The position numbers and the translations under genes are program-made. DNA of 23,955 nt from JACNKV01 sp964388155 (GTDB lineage: Bacteria; Fidelibacterota; Marinisomatia; Marinisomatales; JACNKV01), in assembly GCA_964388155.1 (NCBI GenBank), contig CAYLYH010000032.1:1-23955 (forward strand), given 5' to 3'. How positions within the stretch are numbered: position 1 is the first letter of the stretch; each line of letters begins with the position of its first letter. Below, piece after piece: positions 1-8,570 of the stretch. The notes beneath the pieces were generated by a model. It saw nothing but the letters and a program-made list of their open reading frames with translations. It was not told the origin of the DNA and searched no databases.

Positions 1-7
1 ATTCGCC

Positions 8-36
8 GTCCGCCCGCCTGAAAAGCGTTGGCGGAC
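8..36. repeat. GC-rich inverted repeat at left edge
   Basis: The arms GTCCGCC (8-14) and GGCGGAC (30-36) are perfect complements around a 15-base loop. The hairpin lies just past the stop of the minus-strand operon that ends at 49, so it could help end or stabilise that transcript. No T tract is visible before the window ends, so an intrinsic terminator cannot be claimed. It shares a CCGCC/GGCGG core with the palindrome at 611-623. Confidence 0.45.
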
Positions 37-48
37 AAGCCGGTGAGT

Positions 49-693
49 TTATTCGATGGAGCTGTCGCTTCGCTCCAGCTCCATCTGGCGAAACTGTGCC
101 CAGTCTGGGCTGGTTGTGCCGATCGCGCAAACGTTTAGTCCGCAATAATGTAAAACAGGTGCGATAATACCGGCGGTCTCACTCCAAATTTCCTTACCGG
201 TTTCTGCTGCTTTGAAGCGTTCGGGTCCGACTGTGTGAACCGTGACCTTCGGTAGGTTGGGGATTAAGTTGTAAATACGGCTCATGTCCGGGAACCTTGG
301 GAGGGTTTGGTATGGGGTTTTGGCTCGTAAAAAATTGAGGCCGGAACGGTTAATGTGTCCCTCAATATTCACTTTTCCTTCGACGTTTTTTATCTTATCA
401 ATAAATAATATTTTATCGATTTTAAGTTCTTTTTTCAGGGCAAGGATTGTTTCCGGAGAAACATGGTCTGCGTCGAATCTTTCAGGCCAAATAACCTTAG
501 TGCCTTCATTTTCAACAATGAAATGACCGTGAATAGACTCGGCAGATTCAGCGTCAATGTCACCGGGAGGATTTGAGAAATATAGAAATTTGAACATATT
601 CATGTGCATGCCCGCCTGGCGGGTTAAGGTGAAACAACTCTTTCTTATTGGTCTCCGGTTTTCAGTCTTCGTGTTCCTGTCTCCTTGTTTCAT
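49..693 (-). CDS. Small protein resembling the C-terminal half of purine nucleoside phosphorylase; function unknown
   Basis: This is the last gene of the dnaN-gyrA operon, and its ATG overlaps the yggS stop as ATGA. The 214-residue product is not confidently recognised. Residues 112-141 contain GHINRSGLNFL and then RFPDMSRIY, which resembles the HINLTG...RFPDMS signature of the trimeric purine nucleoside phosphorylase family. Residues 155-192 (VGPERF, then CGLNVCAIG) resemble that family's GPxxET...CGLxVxxI stretch. The N-terminal phosphate-binding glycine loop is absent, and the protein is about 60-80 residues shorter than a normal phosphorylase, so enzymatic activity is doubtful. Codons 1-28 coincide with a heptad repeat and a GC palindrome, so translation may really start at Met29, Met31 or Met33 (ATGs at 609, 603 and 597). 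None of these has a strong ribosome binding site. Confidence 0.6.
   Translation of the reverse strand: MKQGDRNTKTENRRPIRKSCFTLTRQAGMHMNMFKFLYFSNPPGDIDAESAESIHGHFIVENEGTKVIWPERFDADHVSPETILALKKELKIDKILFIDKIKNVEGKVNIEGHINRSGLNFLRAKTPYQTLPRFPDMSRIYNLIPNLPKVTVHTVGPERFKAAETGKEIWSETAGIIAPVLHYCGLNVCAIGTTSPDWAQFRQMELERSDSSIE
611..623. repeat. Short GC palindrome CCCGCC-T-GGCGGG
   Basis: A perfect 6-bp inverted repeat around a single T, just upstream of the internal ATGs of the 49-693 gene. It shares its CCGCC/GGCGG core with the repeat at 8-36 and looks like a small dispersed palindromic unit rather than protein-coding sequence. Confidence 0.4.
650..684 (-). repeat. Degenerate 7-bp tandem repeat
   Basis: Read on the minus strand, five consecutive heptads are visible: GGAGACA, GGAACAC, GAAGACT, GAAAACC, GGAGACC. 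They overlap the presumed first codons of the 49-693 gene, which argues that those codons come from spacer DNA. Confidence 0.4.
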
Positions 694-1382
694 TTTTTTC
701 TAAAACCAAAAAGCGCCGTGCCCAAACGCACCATCGTACTGCCTTCTTCAATCGCAATTTCATAGTCCGAGCTCATTCCCATAGACAGCTCCATCATTTG
801 CGGATGATTAGACGGTCGCTGGTGATTGAGTTCTTCAAGCAGGTTTCGTAAAGAGATAAATGATGACCTGATTTCTTTTTCAACTGATGTAAGTGGCCCG
901 ATTGTCATGAGTCCGCCGACGGTTATATTTTCTTCTTCCAAACACGCCAACATTCCTTCAATGTTTTTCGGGTCAAACCCGGACTTTGCAACTTCTCCGC
1001 TGGTGTTAACCTCTAATAAGACAGGGATGTTTGCATTTAAAAGCTTTGCTCTGTTAGAAATTCGCCTTGCAAGTTTTGTGGAATCCACAGAGTCGATCGT
1101 GTCAAATAAATCCAAGGTTTTATTGACTTTATTTGATTGTAAGTGCCCAATCATTCTTTTTGTTAGTCCGGGGAGTTTTGGAAGTTGTGGAAACTTGCCT
1201 TGTGCTTCCTGGACGCGATTTTCTCCGATATTGATAATACCTGCATTAAATATATTCTCAATAACGGTCGCCGGGTGGGTTTTTGTCACAGCGACAATTG
1301 TAACCGGCCGTGAACCGCCACGATGCTTTAAAGTTTCGCTTATTTTGTGTTGTATCTCCGACAGCGTATCTTTTAAGGTCAC
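690..1382 (-). CDS. yggS: YggS/PLPBP-family pyridoxal phosphate homeostasis protein
   Basis: This is a single-domain PLP-binding protein with an alanine-racemase-type N-terminal barrel fold. The family buffers pyridoxal 5'-phosphate and affects amino-acid and vitamin B6 balance; no catalytic reaction is firmly established. The 230-residue length is normal. The PLP lysine is K34 in AVTKTHP. Other family blocks are INIGENRVQEA, the RMIGHLQSNK phosphate region, LLEVNTSGEVAKSGF, and MGMSSDYEIAIEEGSTMVRLG near the C-terminus. The start codon is GTG and overlaps the gyrA stop as GTGA, which implies translational coupling. The following gene starts inside its stop codon. Sitting behind gyrase in a replication operon says little about its function and probably reflects operon packing. 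Confidence 0.95.
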   Translation of the reverse strand: MTLKDTLSEIQHKISETLKHRGGSRPVTIVAVTKTHPATVIENIFNAGIINIGENRVQEAQGKFPQLPKLPGLTKRMIGHLQSNKVNKTLDLFDTIDSVDSTKLARRISNRAKLLNANIPVLLEVNTSGEVAKSGFDPKNIEGMLACLEEENITVGGLMTIGPLTSVEKEIRSSFISLRNLLEELNHQRPSNHPQMMELSMGMSSDYEIAIEEGSTMVRLGTALFGFRKK

Positions 1383-3874
1383 GTTTTCTCCGTAATAATT
1401 CCTTCGATACTTAACTGGTCTGCTGTGATTTCATCTTTTTCTTTTTTGTCCTCATGAACAACCCTTGTGATGGAAGAGATACTTGCGCCTTGGTCAAGTT
1501 TGATTAACCTCACACCTTGTGTCACGCGCCCGATTGTTCGAATATCGGCGACCGGCTGCCTCATAAGCACACCTCTGTCTGTGATAACGATAAGGTCATC
1601 CTGATCAACCACCTCCATAATCGCCACCATTTTTCCGACTTTATCGGTTGTTCTCATTGTCATGACCCCCTTACCCGCACGCGTTTGAGTCCTGTATTGA
1701 ATAATGTCCGTTCGTTTACCGTATCCTTTTTCTGTAGCAACAAGGATGGTGCCTTCTCTTTTTACGATAAGCATCCCAACGACCTCGTCTTGTTTTGAGC
1801 TGAGCGCTATGCCTTTAACGCCCATCGTTTTGCGACCGCTAGGGCGAATATTGCTTTCGGAGAAACGAATAGATTTCCCTTCTCTTGTTCCCAGTAGGAT
1901 GTCATTGTCTCCATCGGTGATTTTTGCTTCGATTAATTTATCGTTCTCCCTGATTTCGATGGCATAAATTCCGCCTTTTCTTGGATTTCCATACGCAGAA
2001 AGAACTGTTTTCTTTACGATTCCGTTTTGAGTTGCCATTACGATATAATGTTCGTCGTCGAATTCTGTTACACTGACGTATGCTTCTACCTTCTCACCGG
2101 GTTCACACCTAATTAGGTTCACAATCGCGCGACCTTTTGCAGCTCTTCCTCCTTGGGGAATGTCATAAACTTTGAGCCAATAACACTTTCCTTTATCCGT
2201 AAAGAACAGTAAATAATCGTGCGTGTTTGCGATAAAGAGATGTTCGACAAAATCCTCTTCTCTCGAACCGGCACCCAGAATTCCGCGACCGCCTCGTCGC
2301 TGACTTCTGTAGGTGTTTACCGGTGTTCGCTTGATGTATCCGTTATGGGTTACCGTTAGCACCATGTCTTCCTGGGCTATCATGTCTTCTATGGAAAACT
2401 CAGCACCAAAGGGTAGGATTTCTGTTTTTCTCTCGTCTCCGTAAAGAGTTTGCACATCATGAAGTTCAGATTTTATAATTTCCATTCGCTGGTTTTTGTT
2501 TTCAAGGATGCCCTTCAGGTTCGTAATTACTTTTAGAAGTTCTTTATATTCTTCAACAATTTTCCCAACTTCCAATCCGGTGAGTCTTTGCAGGCGCATA
2601 TCTAAAATGGCCTGTGTTTGTTTTTCGGACAGGTCAAAGGAGTTCATCAATCCTTCTTTTGCATGCTTGGGGTCTTTGCTTCCGCGAATGACTGCGATGA
2701 CTTCATCAATATTGTCCAGCGCTATTTTTAATCCTTCAAGAATGTGTGCCCGGGCTTCTGCCTGTTTTAAATCAAACGTGGTTCTTTTAACAATTATTTC
2801 GTGTCTAAAATCTATAAAGTGACCTAAAATTTGATTTAGGTTCATCACCCTTGGAATTCCGTTTAACAAAGCCAAGAGGATCATTCCGAATGTTTCCTGC
2901 AGTTGGGTGTGTTTGTACAGTTGATTTAGAATTATTTCAGGAATGGCGTCTCTTCTTGTCTCAATAACGACACGGATTCCATCTTTATCAGATTCATCTC
3001 GGATGTCCGTAATACCGTCAATTTTTTTATCTCTGGCCAGGTCTGCGATTTTCTCAATTAGGTTTGCTTTATTTACTTGAAAGGGCAGTTCGCTGATAAT
3101 GATGGTTTCTTTTCCGGATTTCTGTGTTTCTACATACGCCCGGGCACGCACTTTGATTTTTCCTCTTCCGGTGTTATACGCCTCTTTTATGCCTCCCATT
3201 CCCATGATGATCCCGCTTGTCGGAAAATCCGGTCCTTTGATGTGCTCCATTAGTTCTTCAGCTGTAATCTCTGGATTGTCTATCTGTGCAATCAACCCGC
3301 TAACAACCTCTGTTAAATTGTGGGGGGGGATTTTTGTTGCCATCCCAACCGCAATTCCCTCCGAACCGTTAATGAGGAGGTTTGGAATCATAGATGGCAA
3401 AACGGTGGGCTCTTTGAGTGTCTCGTCAAAATTTAACGTCCAGTCAACGGTGTCTTTGTCCAGGTCTTTAAGAAGTTCCCCGCCGATGCGTGTCATTTTT
3501 GATTCTGTATATCGCATCGCCGCGGCATTGTCACCATCGATGGAACCGAAATTGCCTTGTCCGTTCACAAGTTCGTATCGCATCGAAAAGCTCTGTGCCA
3601 TTCTCACAAGAGCGTCATACACTGAAGAGTCACCGTGAGGGTGATACTTACCTAAAACATCACCGACAATACGAGCGGATTTTTTGTAGGGGCGATTCCA
3701 TTGTGATCCAAGCTCATTCATCCCAAATAAGATTCGGCGATGAACGGGTTTTAGTCCGTCTCTCACGTCCGGTAACGCCCTGGAGACAATCACAGACATG
3801 GAATAGTTCAAATAGCTTTCGCGCATCTCTTCAACGATGTCGCGATTGATTGTGTTTTCTCGTGCAATATCCAC
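1379..3874 (-). CDS. gyrA: DNA gyrase subunit A
   Basis: GyrA is the breakage-reunion subunit of the A2B2 gyrase, which introduces negative supercoils using ATP hydrolysed by GyrB. The 831-residue length is typical. The active-site tyrosine is Y122 in AAMRYTESKM. The quinolone-determining region reads HPHGDSSVYD, giving Ser83 and Asp87 in E. coli numbering, the usual drug-sensitive residues. The GyrA box QRRGGRG is at 525-531, which identifies gyrase rather than topoisomerase IV ParC. It is followed by the beta-pinwheel DNA-wrapping domain with repeated GxxxRF/K motifs. The chosen start is GTG at 3874, with AAAGGA a few bases upstream. The gap to gyrB is 27 bp, so the two subunits are probably co-transcribed. 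The C-terminal acidic tail is short. Confidence 0.98.
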   Translation of the reverse strand: MDIARENTINRDIVEEMRESYLNYSMSVIVSRALPDVRDGLKPVHRRILFGMNELGSQWNRPYKKSARIVGDVLGKYHPHGDSSVYDALVRMAQSFSMRYELVNGQGNFGSIDGDNAAAMRYTESKMTRIGGELLKDLDKDTVDWTLNFDETLKEPTVLPSMIPNLLINGSEGIAVGMATKIPPHNLTEVVSGLIAQIDNPEITAEELMEHIKGPDFPTSGIIMGMGGIKEAYNTGRGKIKVRARAYVETQKSGKETIIISELPFQVNKANLIEKIADLARDKKIDGITDIRDESDKDGIRVVIETRRDAIPEIILNQLYKHTQLQETFGMILLALLNGIPRVMNLNQILGHFIDFRHEIIVKRTTFDLKQAEARAHILEGLKIALDNIDEVIAVIRGSKDPKHAKEGLMNSFDLSEKQTQAILDMRLQRLTGLEVGKIVEEYKELLKVITNLKGILENKNQRMEIIKSELHDVQTLYGDERKTEILPFGAEFSIEDMIAQEDMVLTVTHNGYIKRTPVNTYRSQRRGGRGILGAGSREEDFVEHLFIANTHDYLLFFTDKGKCYWLKVYDIPQGGRAAKGRAIVNLIRCEPGEKVEAYVSVTEFDDEHYIVMATQNGIVKKTVLSAYGNPRKGGIYAIEIRENDKLIEAKITDGDNDILLGTREGKSIRFSESNIRPSGRKTMGVKGIALSSKQDEVVGMLIVKREGTILVATEKGYGKRTDIIQYRTQTRAGKGVMTMRTTDKVGKMVAIMEVVDQDDLIVITDRGVLMRQPVADIRTIGRVTQGVRLIKLDQGASISSITRVVHEDKKEKDEITADQLSIEGIITEKT

Positions 3875-3901
3875 TTTTTATCCTTTTAATTTTTCTGCTT
3901 T

Positions 3902-5872
3902 TTATACATCCAAATTCACAACAAACTTGGCGTTGGTTTCAATAAACTTCCTTCGTGTTTCCACGTCTGCACCCATCAGGTCCTGAAATGTTTTTGCTGC
4001 TTCAGCCGCATCGTCTATGGACACCCGCAAAAGGGTTCGTCTGTCCGGGTCCATGGTCGTTGACCAGAGTTGTTCAGAGTTCATTTCCCCTAAACCCTTA
4101 TACCTTTGAAGGTCTACTTTTTGTGTTTTGTTTTCACGGCGCATTCGCTCAAGCATGAGATCGCACTCATTGTCATCATAAGCGTATATTTCTTTTTTGC
4201 CTTGTTTTACCCTATAAAGCGGGGGTTGTGCCATATAGAGACTTCCGTTGGTAATTACCTCCGGCATTTTTCGAAAGAAAAACGTGAGGAGTAATGTTCG
4301 AATATGGCTTCCGTCAACATCTGCATCGGTCATGATGATAATTTTATGATAGCGCAATTTTTCAATATTAAAATCCGAAACCGAGCGTTCACCGTCGTCT
4401 TCCCCGCCACCGCCAAACCCGGCACCAAGCGCAGTAATAATCGATTGTATTTCATTGTTAGACAACAGTTTGTCTATCCGTGCTTTTTCCGCATTGATGA
4501 CTTTTCCCCTCAGTGGCAGGATAGCCTGAAACCGTCTGTCCCTTCCTTGTTTTGCCGTACCACCCGCAGAGTCACCCTCCACCAGGTACAGTTCACAGAG
4601 CGACGGATCTCGATTAGAACAATCTGCTAGTTTTCCGGGAAGGGTCGTGCTTCCAAGCGCCGTTTTTCTCCGAATAAGTTCCCGGGCTTTCCGGGCTGCC
4701 GAGCGACTTCTGGCTGCCATCAGCGCCTTTTCAATAATTTTTCTCCCTATGGATGGATTTTCTTCAAGAAACACCTGAACGCCTTCATACACAATCGCAT
4801 CTACAATTCCCTTAACCTCACCATTCCCCAATTTTGTTTTTGTCTGTCCTTCGAATTGGGGTTCAGCTACTTTTATGGAAACAATCGCTGTTAAACCTTC
4901 TCTAAAGTCCTCTCCTGAGATTGAAATCTTTTCATTTTTCGTTGTTTTAATCAGGTTGTTTTTCGATGCGTAGTTGTTCATTGCGCGGGTTAGCGCTGAC
5001 CGAAAACCTGAAAGGTGTGTTCCGCCTTCTATGGTGTTGATATTGTTAACAAAAGTGAGAATGTTTTCCGTGTAGTTTGAGCTGTAGCGCAGCGCAACAT
5101 CCACCGGGACCTCTGTGTTTTCCTTGTACACGGTAATAATTTTGTCATGGACTGGTTGTTTTCCACCGTCTAAAAACTTTACAAAATCACTTATCCCTCC
5201 TTTATATTTATAGACCTCTTTTTTGATGTCCTCTTCGCGTTTGTCTTCGAGGGTTATTTCAAGCCCTTTGTTTAAATAGGCGAGCTCCCGAAGGCGGTCG
5301 GATATAATCAGATATTCAAATGTCGTAACTTGAAACAAGTCTGTATCCGGTATAAATGTAATCACCGTACCGGTTTTTTTTGTTTTTCCGACGACTTCAA
5401 GTTTTGAATTCACGTTTCCACGAACATAGCTTTGCCGATGGATTTTTCCACCCCTGTGAACCTCGGCAACAAGAGACTCTGATAGCGCATTTACGACCGA
5501 GACCCCCACACCGTGAAGTCCTCCGGAGACCTTATAAGAGCCTTTATCAAACTTACCGCCCGCATGAAGAACGGTCATGACCACCTCCAGCGCCGGTTTT
5601 TTTTCTTCTTTGTGAATGTCTACCGGTATTCCTCGCCCATTATCTTCGACGGTAACGGATTTGTCCTTATTGATTAACACTGTTATTTTTGTACAATGTC
5701 CGGCAAGCGCTTCATCGATACTGTTGTCCACCACTTCATAAACCAAGTGGTGCAACCCTCTTTTTCCAATGTCCCCGATATACATCGCCGGGCGCTTCCT
5801 AACGGCTTCCAATCCTTTTAAGACCGTAATTTTTTCTGCACTATATTGTGTTGTTTCTATTTTGTTCGTCAT
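3902..5872 (-). CDS. gyrB: DNA gyrase subunit B
   Basis: GyrB is the ATPase subunit of gyrase. The N-terminal GHKL domain shows the general base Glu46 and Asn50 in YEVVDNSIDEA, Asp77 in EDNGRG, and the ATP-lid GGLHGVGVSVVNAL (117-130). The transducer domain follows. The TOPRIM domain has EGDSAGG at 432-438 and the metal-binding DADVDGSH at 516-523. The C-terminal tail contains QRYKGLGEMN, which contacts GyrA. At 656 residues it is a normal short-type GyrB without the extra insert of gammaproteobacterial enzymes. The ATG overlaps the dciA stop as ATGA, and an AAAGGA lies about 10 bases upstream inside dciA. It is encoded between dciA and gyrA in the dnaN operon. Confidence 0.98.
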   Translation of the reverse strand: MTNKIETTQYSAEKITVLKGLEAVRKRPAMYIGDIGKRGLHHLVYEVVDNSIDEALAGHCTKITVLINKDKSVTVEDNGRGIPVDIHKEEKKPALEVVMTVLHAGGKFDKGSYKVSGGLHGVGVSVVNALSESLVAEVHRGGKIHRQSYVRGNVNSKLEVVGKTKKTGTVITFIPDTDLFQVTTFEYLIISDRLRELAYLNKGLEITLEDKREEDIKKEVYKYKGGISDFVKFLDGGKQPVHDKIITVYKENTEVPVDVALRYSSNYTENILTFVNNINTIEGGTHLSGFRSALTRAMNNYASKNNLIKTTKNEKISISGEDFREGLTAIVSIKVAEPQFEGQTKTKLGNGEVKGIVDAIVYEGVQVFLEENPSIGRKIIEKALMAARSRSAARKARELIRRKTALGSTTLPGKLADCSNRDPSLCELYLVEGDSAGGTAKQGRDRRFQAILPLRGKVINAEKARIDKLLSNNEIQSIITALGAGFGGGGEDDGERSVSDFNIEKLRYHKIIIMTDADVDGSHIRTLLLTFFFRKMPEVITNGSLYMAQPPLYRVKQGKKEIYAYDDNECDLMLERMRRENKTQKVDLQRYKGLGEMNSEQLWSTTMDPDRRTLLRVSIDDAAEAAKTFQDLMGADVETRRKFIETNAKFVVNLDV

Positions 5873-6144
5873 ATAAATCGTATTCCTTTTATCGCGTTTT
5901 TACCAATTTTTTTATTTAGTTTTCTAAGTATTTCTTTTTTTTGCAACTGAAGTTCTTGTCTCCAGACAGGCGTGGATACTTTTACGGTTAATATTCCGTG
6001 TTTCACTTCTGTGGGATCTGCGTTTTTTGCTATTGTCTCTCCTACTATTTCACTCCAGCTGTTTATCGCCGTGCTTTGAGCTACCGCTTTTTCGAGTCCG
6101 GTTTTTCTTAAAAAAACCCCTAAAGCACTTTTTAGACTTTGCAT
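5869..6144 (-). CDS. dciA: DciA-like (DUF721) replicative helicase-loading protein
   Basis: This 91-residue protein matches the DUF721/DciA pattern: an N-terminal helical stretch, then INSWSEIVGETIAKNADPTEVKHGILTVKV, then STPVWRQELQLQKKEILRKLN. DciA is the ancestral bacterial factor that helps load the DnaB helicase at origins in lineages without DnaC or DnaI. The recF-dciA-gyrB neighbourhood is typical for the family. It overlaps recF by 13 bp and gyrB by 4 bp, so all three are probably translationally coupled. It consists of little more than the KH-like core, lacking the long extra tails seen in some homologues. The family call rests on pattern and context, since no search was run. Confidence 0.85.
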   Translation of the reverse strand: MQSLKSALGVFLRKTGLEKAVAQSTAINSWSEIVGETIAKNADPTEVKHGILTVKVSTPVWRQELQLQKKEILRKLNKKIGKNAIKGIRFI

Positions 6145-7229
6145 TTTTTCTCCAGATGGATACTGGTCTGTTCTTTCTCTGAAAGATTTCCTCTTCGATT
6201 TTTCACCTGGATTATGTCTGTCGTTGTCACAATTGTTTGCGCAGATTTTTCCAACAAAGACAGTACCTTTTGTCCCCGTTTAAAATCCAGCTTTGCTAAC
6301 AAATCATCCAAAAGGAAAATCGGGGCAGCACCTTGCCGTTCTTTCACGTAGTAAAGTTCCGCAAGTTTAATAAGGACCAACGCAAGTTTGTGTTCGCCTT
6401 GAGAGGCAAACGAGCGAAGATCTTTTCCGTTCAGTACAAACGCGTATCTATCCCTGTGTGGTCCTGTCCCCGTGTTCGTGTTTATGATATCTTTTCTTCG
6501 TTGATTTTTTAATGCGCTGAGAATCTCAGAAATTGCACCGGGGTTTTTACTCTCATATCCCACCTCCAAAAAACTCTCTGATTCTCCATAGTTCTGTACT
6601 GCTTCCTTGCAGCAGGTCGAAAAATCGGCTATCATGCTTTTTCGCATTTTCCATACGTGGGTGGCAGCAACGGCCAGAGGTTCTTCCCATGTTTCTATTT
6701 CAGAAACACCGGCGCGATTCTCCCTACACAGCTGCAGTGCTGCGTTTCGTTGCTTTAACACTCGCTGAAACGTTACCAATTTCTCTAAATACTCAGGAGA
6801 AACGACTGAAAACATCTTATCGAAATACTGCCTTCTGTCCTGAGGTCCGCCTTTTGTAATGGTTTGTTCTTCCGGAGACAATAGCACAACTGGATGTTTA
6901 CCGACGATTTCTTTCAATCCCTCAATCGGAACATCGTTGACAAACATTTTTCTTTTGCCGTCGGATATTTGATTCAACCTGATAAAGTCCGTTTTATCAT
7001 CAACCTTAAATGTCCCGTTAATTTTGAAACTGTCCTGACCATACTGCAGAAGGTCTTTTCTTCTGTTCGTGCGGAAACTTCTCCCGATAGAAAGAAGATG
7101 AATTGCTTCAATAATCGCGGTTTTACCTGAGCCGTTTTCTCCCCAAAGAATGTTTAAACCGGGCGTAAACTCAAATGTTGCGTGGTGATGGTTTCGAAAA
7201 CACATAAGTTCAATTTTCCTAATAGACAT
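6132..7229 (-). CDS. recF: DNA replication and repair protein RecF
   Basis: RecF is an SMC/Rad50-like ATPase that works with RecO and RecR to load RecA onto gapped single-stranded DNA at stalled forks. Walker A is GENGSGKT (30-37). The family-specific LLSPEEQTITKGGPQDRRQYFD lies at about 116-136. GPHRD is at 256-260, the ABC signature region is FASQGEHK (274-281), and Walker B is FLLDDLLAKLD (305-315). The 365-residue length is normal. It starts 59 bp downstream of dnaN, the classical dnaN-recF order, with only a weak ribosome binding site. The 13-bp overlap into dciA suggests reinitiation-coupled translation. Confidence 0.97.
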   Translation of the reverse strand: MSIRKIELMCFRNHHHATFEFTPGLNILWGENGSGKTAIIEAIHLLSIGRSFRTNRRKDLLQYGQDSFKINGTFKVDDKTDFIRLNQISDGKRKMFVNDVPIEGLKEIVGKHPVVLLSPEEQTITKGGPQDRRQYFDKMFSVVSPEYLEKLVTFQRVLKQRNAALQLCRENRAGVSEIETWEEPLAVAATHVWKMRKSMIADFSTCCKEAVQNYGESESFLEVGYESKNPGAISEILSALKNQRRKDIINTNTGTGPHRDRYAFVLNGKDLRSFASQGEHKLALVLIKLAELYYVKERQGAAPIFLLDDLLAKLDFKRGQKVLSLLEKSAQTIVTTTDIIQVKNRRGNLSEKEQTSIHLEKKCKV

Positions 7230-7288
7230 GGTTACCGGGCGCTAGAAAAAAGAAAGCTGGTTTCTACAAAAAACGGCGGACGAATGTT

Positions 7289-8404
7289 TTAGTCGTTTAA
7301 TCTGATGGGCATCAATAACATCGTAAGGTCAACGTTTTCATCCACGGTCTTAGGAAAAAACAGGGCAGCGCTGATTGATGTTTTTAACTTAATGGTTGCT
7401 TCGTCGCTATCTATGTGAGCCAAAAGATCTTTTAGGTATGCAGCGTTGTATCCGATTGTAATATCTTCACCTTTGTATTCTCCGGACAATGTTTCTTGGG
7501 CTTTGGAGGCTTTTTCAGGATCTTCTGTAGTAATAATGCTTTTATCCTGACTTAAACGCAGGGCAATTTGATGTGTCGATTTATTGGAAAAAATAGAGAC
7601 CCGGCGAACAGCCCCGAGTAGGTTTTTAACCGATGTGGAAAATGATTTTTCGTTATCTGTCGGTATCACACTCTCGTAATCAGGAAATCTTTCATCAATC
7701 ACCCTGGTATACACCGTGTCTTTTTCAATGGAGACCGTCAGATGGTTTTCCGCCATCCAAAATTGAATTGTGTCTTTGGTTCCCAATAATGTTCTTACAA
7801 GACTCAAAAACTTTCGAGGAATAATGACATCTCCTTTAAATTCGCCACTTTTATAGTCTTCTTTTATATATCTGACCAACCGATGTCCATCCGTAGCCAC
7901 AGCGGTTAAACTGTCGTCGCCGACTCTAAAAAATACGCCGGTGAGCGAGGGCTTTAGCTCATCCTTGCTGACGGCAAACAACGTTTTATCAATGATGGAT
8001 TGCATTGCATCTTGTTCAATTGCAAAAACCTGACGGTTGTCCACATCGGGAGCAGCCGGGAACTCCTCAGCCGGCTTTGCTTTTAGGTCATATGTCCCTG
8101 TATCTGTAATTAATTCCACGTTGAGTTCCGGATCCATTGCAATTCCGATTCGACACTCCGGTAATTCATTGGTAATATCTATCAGTGTTTGAATTGGGAT
8201 TGCAGCCGTACCTGTTTCTTCGATACTGGCGGGTAAATCAATCACGATTGTAATTTCAAGATCTGTGCTACGTAAAATTGTTTGTTCTTCAGTAACTTGA
8301 AATAACACACAGTTCAGTATAGGAAGCGTTGATCTGGCGGGGGTTGCTTTAGATAGTTTTTGGAGCGCGGATTGAAGTTCTGATTTGGATGTGGAAAGCC
8401 TCAT
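7289..8404 (-). CDS. dnaN: DNA polymerase III beta sliding clamp
   Basis: DnaN is the ring-shaped processivity clamp that tethers DNA polymerase III and other clamp-binding proteins to DNA. The 371-residue length fits three repeated clamp domains of about 120 residues. Recognisable blocks are LQKLSKATPARSTLPILNCV near the N-terminus, AVATDGHRLVRY in the middle domain, and the terminal LLMPIRL that forms part of the client-peptide pocket. The ATG has an AAGGGA ribosome binding site 5 bases upstream. It is the first gene of the operon and reads away from the oriC-like spacer. In many bacteria dnaN directly follows dnaA; here dnaA is 11.5 kb away on the other strand. Confidence 0.98.
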   Translation of the reverse strand: MRLSTSKSELQSALQKLSKATPARSTLPILNCVLFQVTEEQTILRSTDLEITIVIDLPASIEETGTAAIPIQTLIDITNELPECRIGIAMDPELNVELITDTGTYDLKAKPAEEFPAAPDVDNRQVFAIEQDAMQSIIDKTLFAVSKDELKPSLTGVFFRVGDDSLTAVATDGHRLVRYIKEDYKSGEFKGDVIIPRKFLSLVRTLLGTKDTIQFWMAENHLTVSIEKDTVYTRVIDERFPDYESVIPTDNEKSFSTSVKNLLGAVRRVSIFSNKSTHQIALRLSQDKSIITTEDPEKASKAQETLSGEYKGEDITIGYNAAYLKDLLAHIDSDEATIKLKTSISAALFFPKTVDENVDLTMLLMPIRLND

Positions 8405-8510
8405 AAAATCCCTTGAAATATTTTTTGTTTCTAAGTGTGGTAATCCCTAGTAAATAGGCTTACAATGTTATGAATTTCACGAACATTTCACAAGTGTTTT
8501 TATGAAGATA

Positions 8511-8570
8511 AATTAACTAATTATATATATATATTAAATATGGTTATAAATATCTTTTATTTATATATCG
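8511..8570. other. A+T-rich block, candidate DNA unwinding element
   Basis: Only 6 of 60 bases are G or C, and the block contains alternating TA runs. It sits immediately beside the DnaA-box cluster and between that cluster and dnaN, the position of the unwinding element in B. subtilis-type origins. DnaA-trio repeats could not be assigned with confidence. Confidence 0.55.

Noticed and set aside
826..1395. A 189-codon plus-strand frame opposite yggS
   Set aside because: It is antisense to a clearly conserved gene and has no family features. Other long frames opposite gyrA, gyrB, recF, mfd, mnmG and yidC were dismissed for the same reason.
3954..3969. A parS-like sequence (TGTTTCCACGTCTGCA) inside gyrB
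   Set aside because: The left half resembles the consensus, but the palindrome is broken and most of the right half mismatches.
8436..8444. An extra DnaA box (TGTGGTAAT) near the dnaN start
   Set aside because: It matches TTATCCACA at only 6 of 9 positions, which is expected by chance in A+T-rich DNA.
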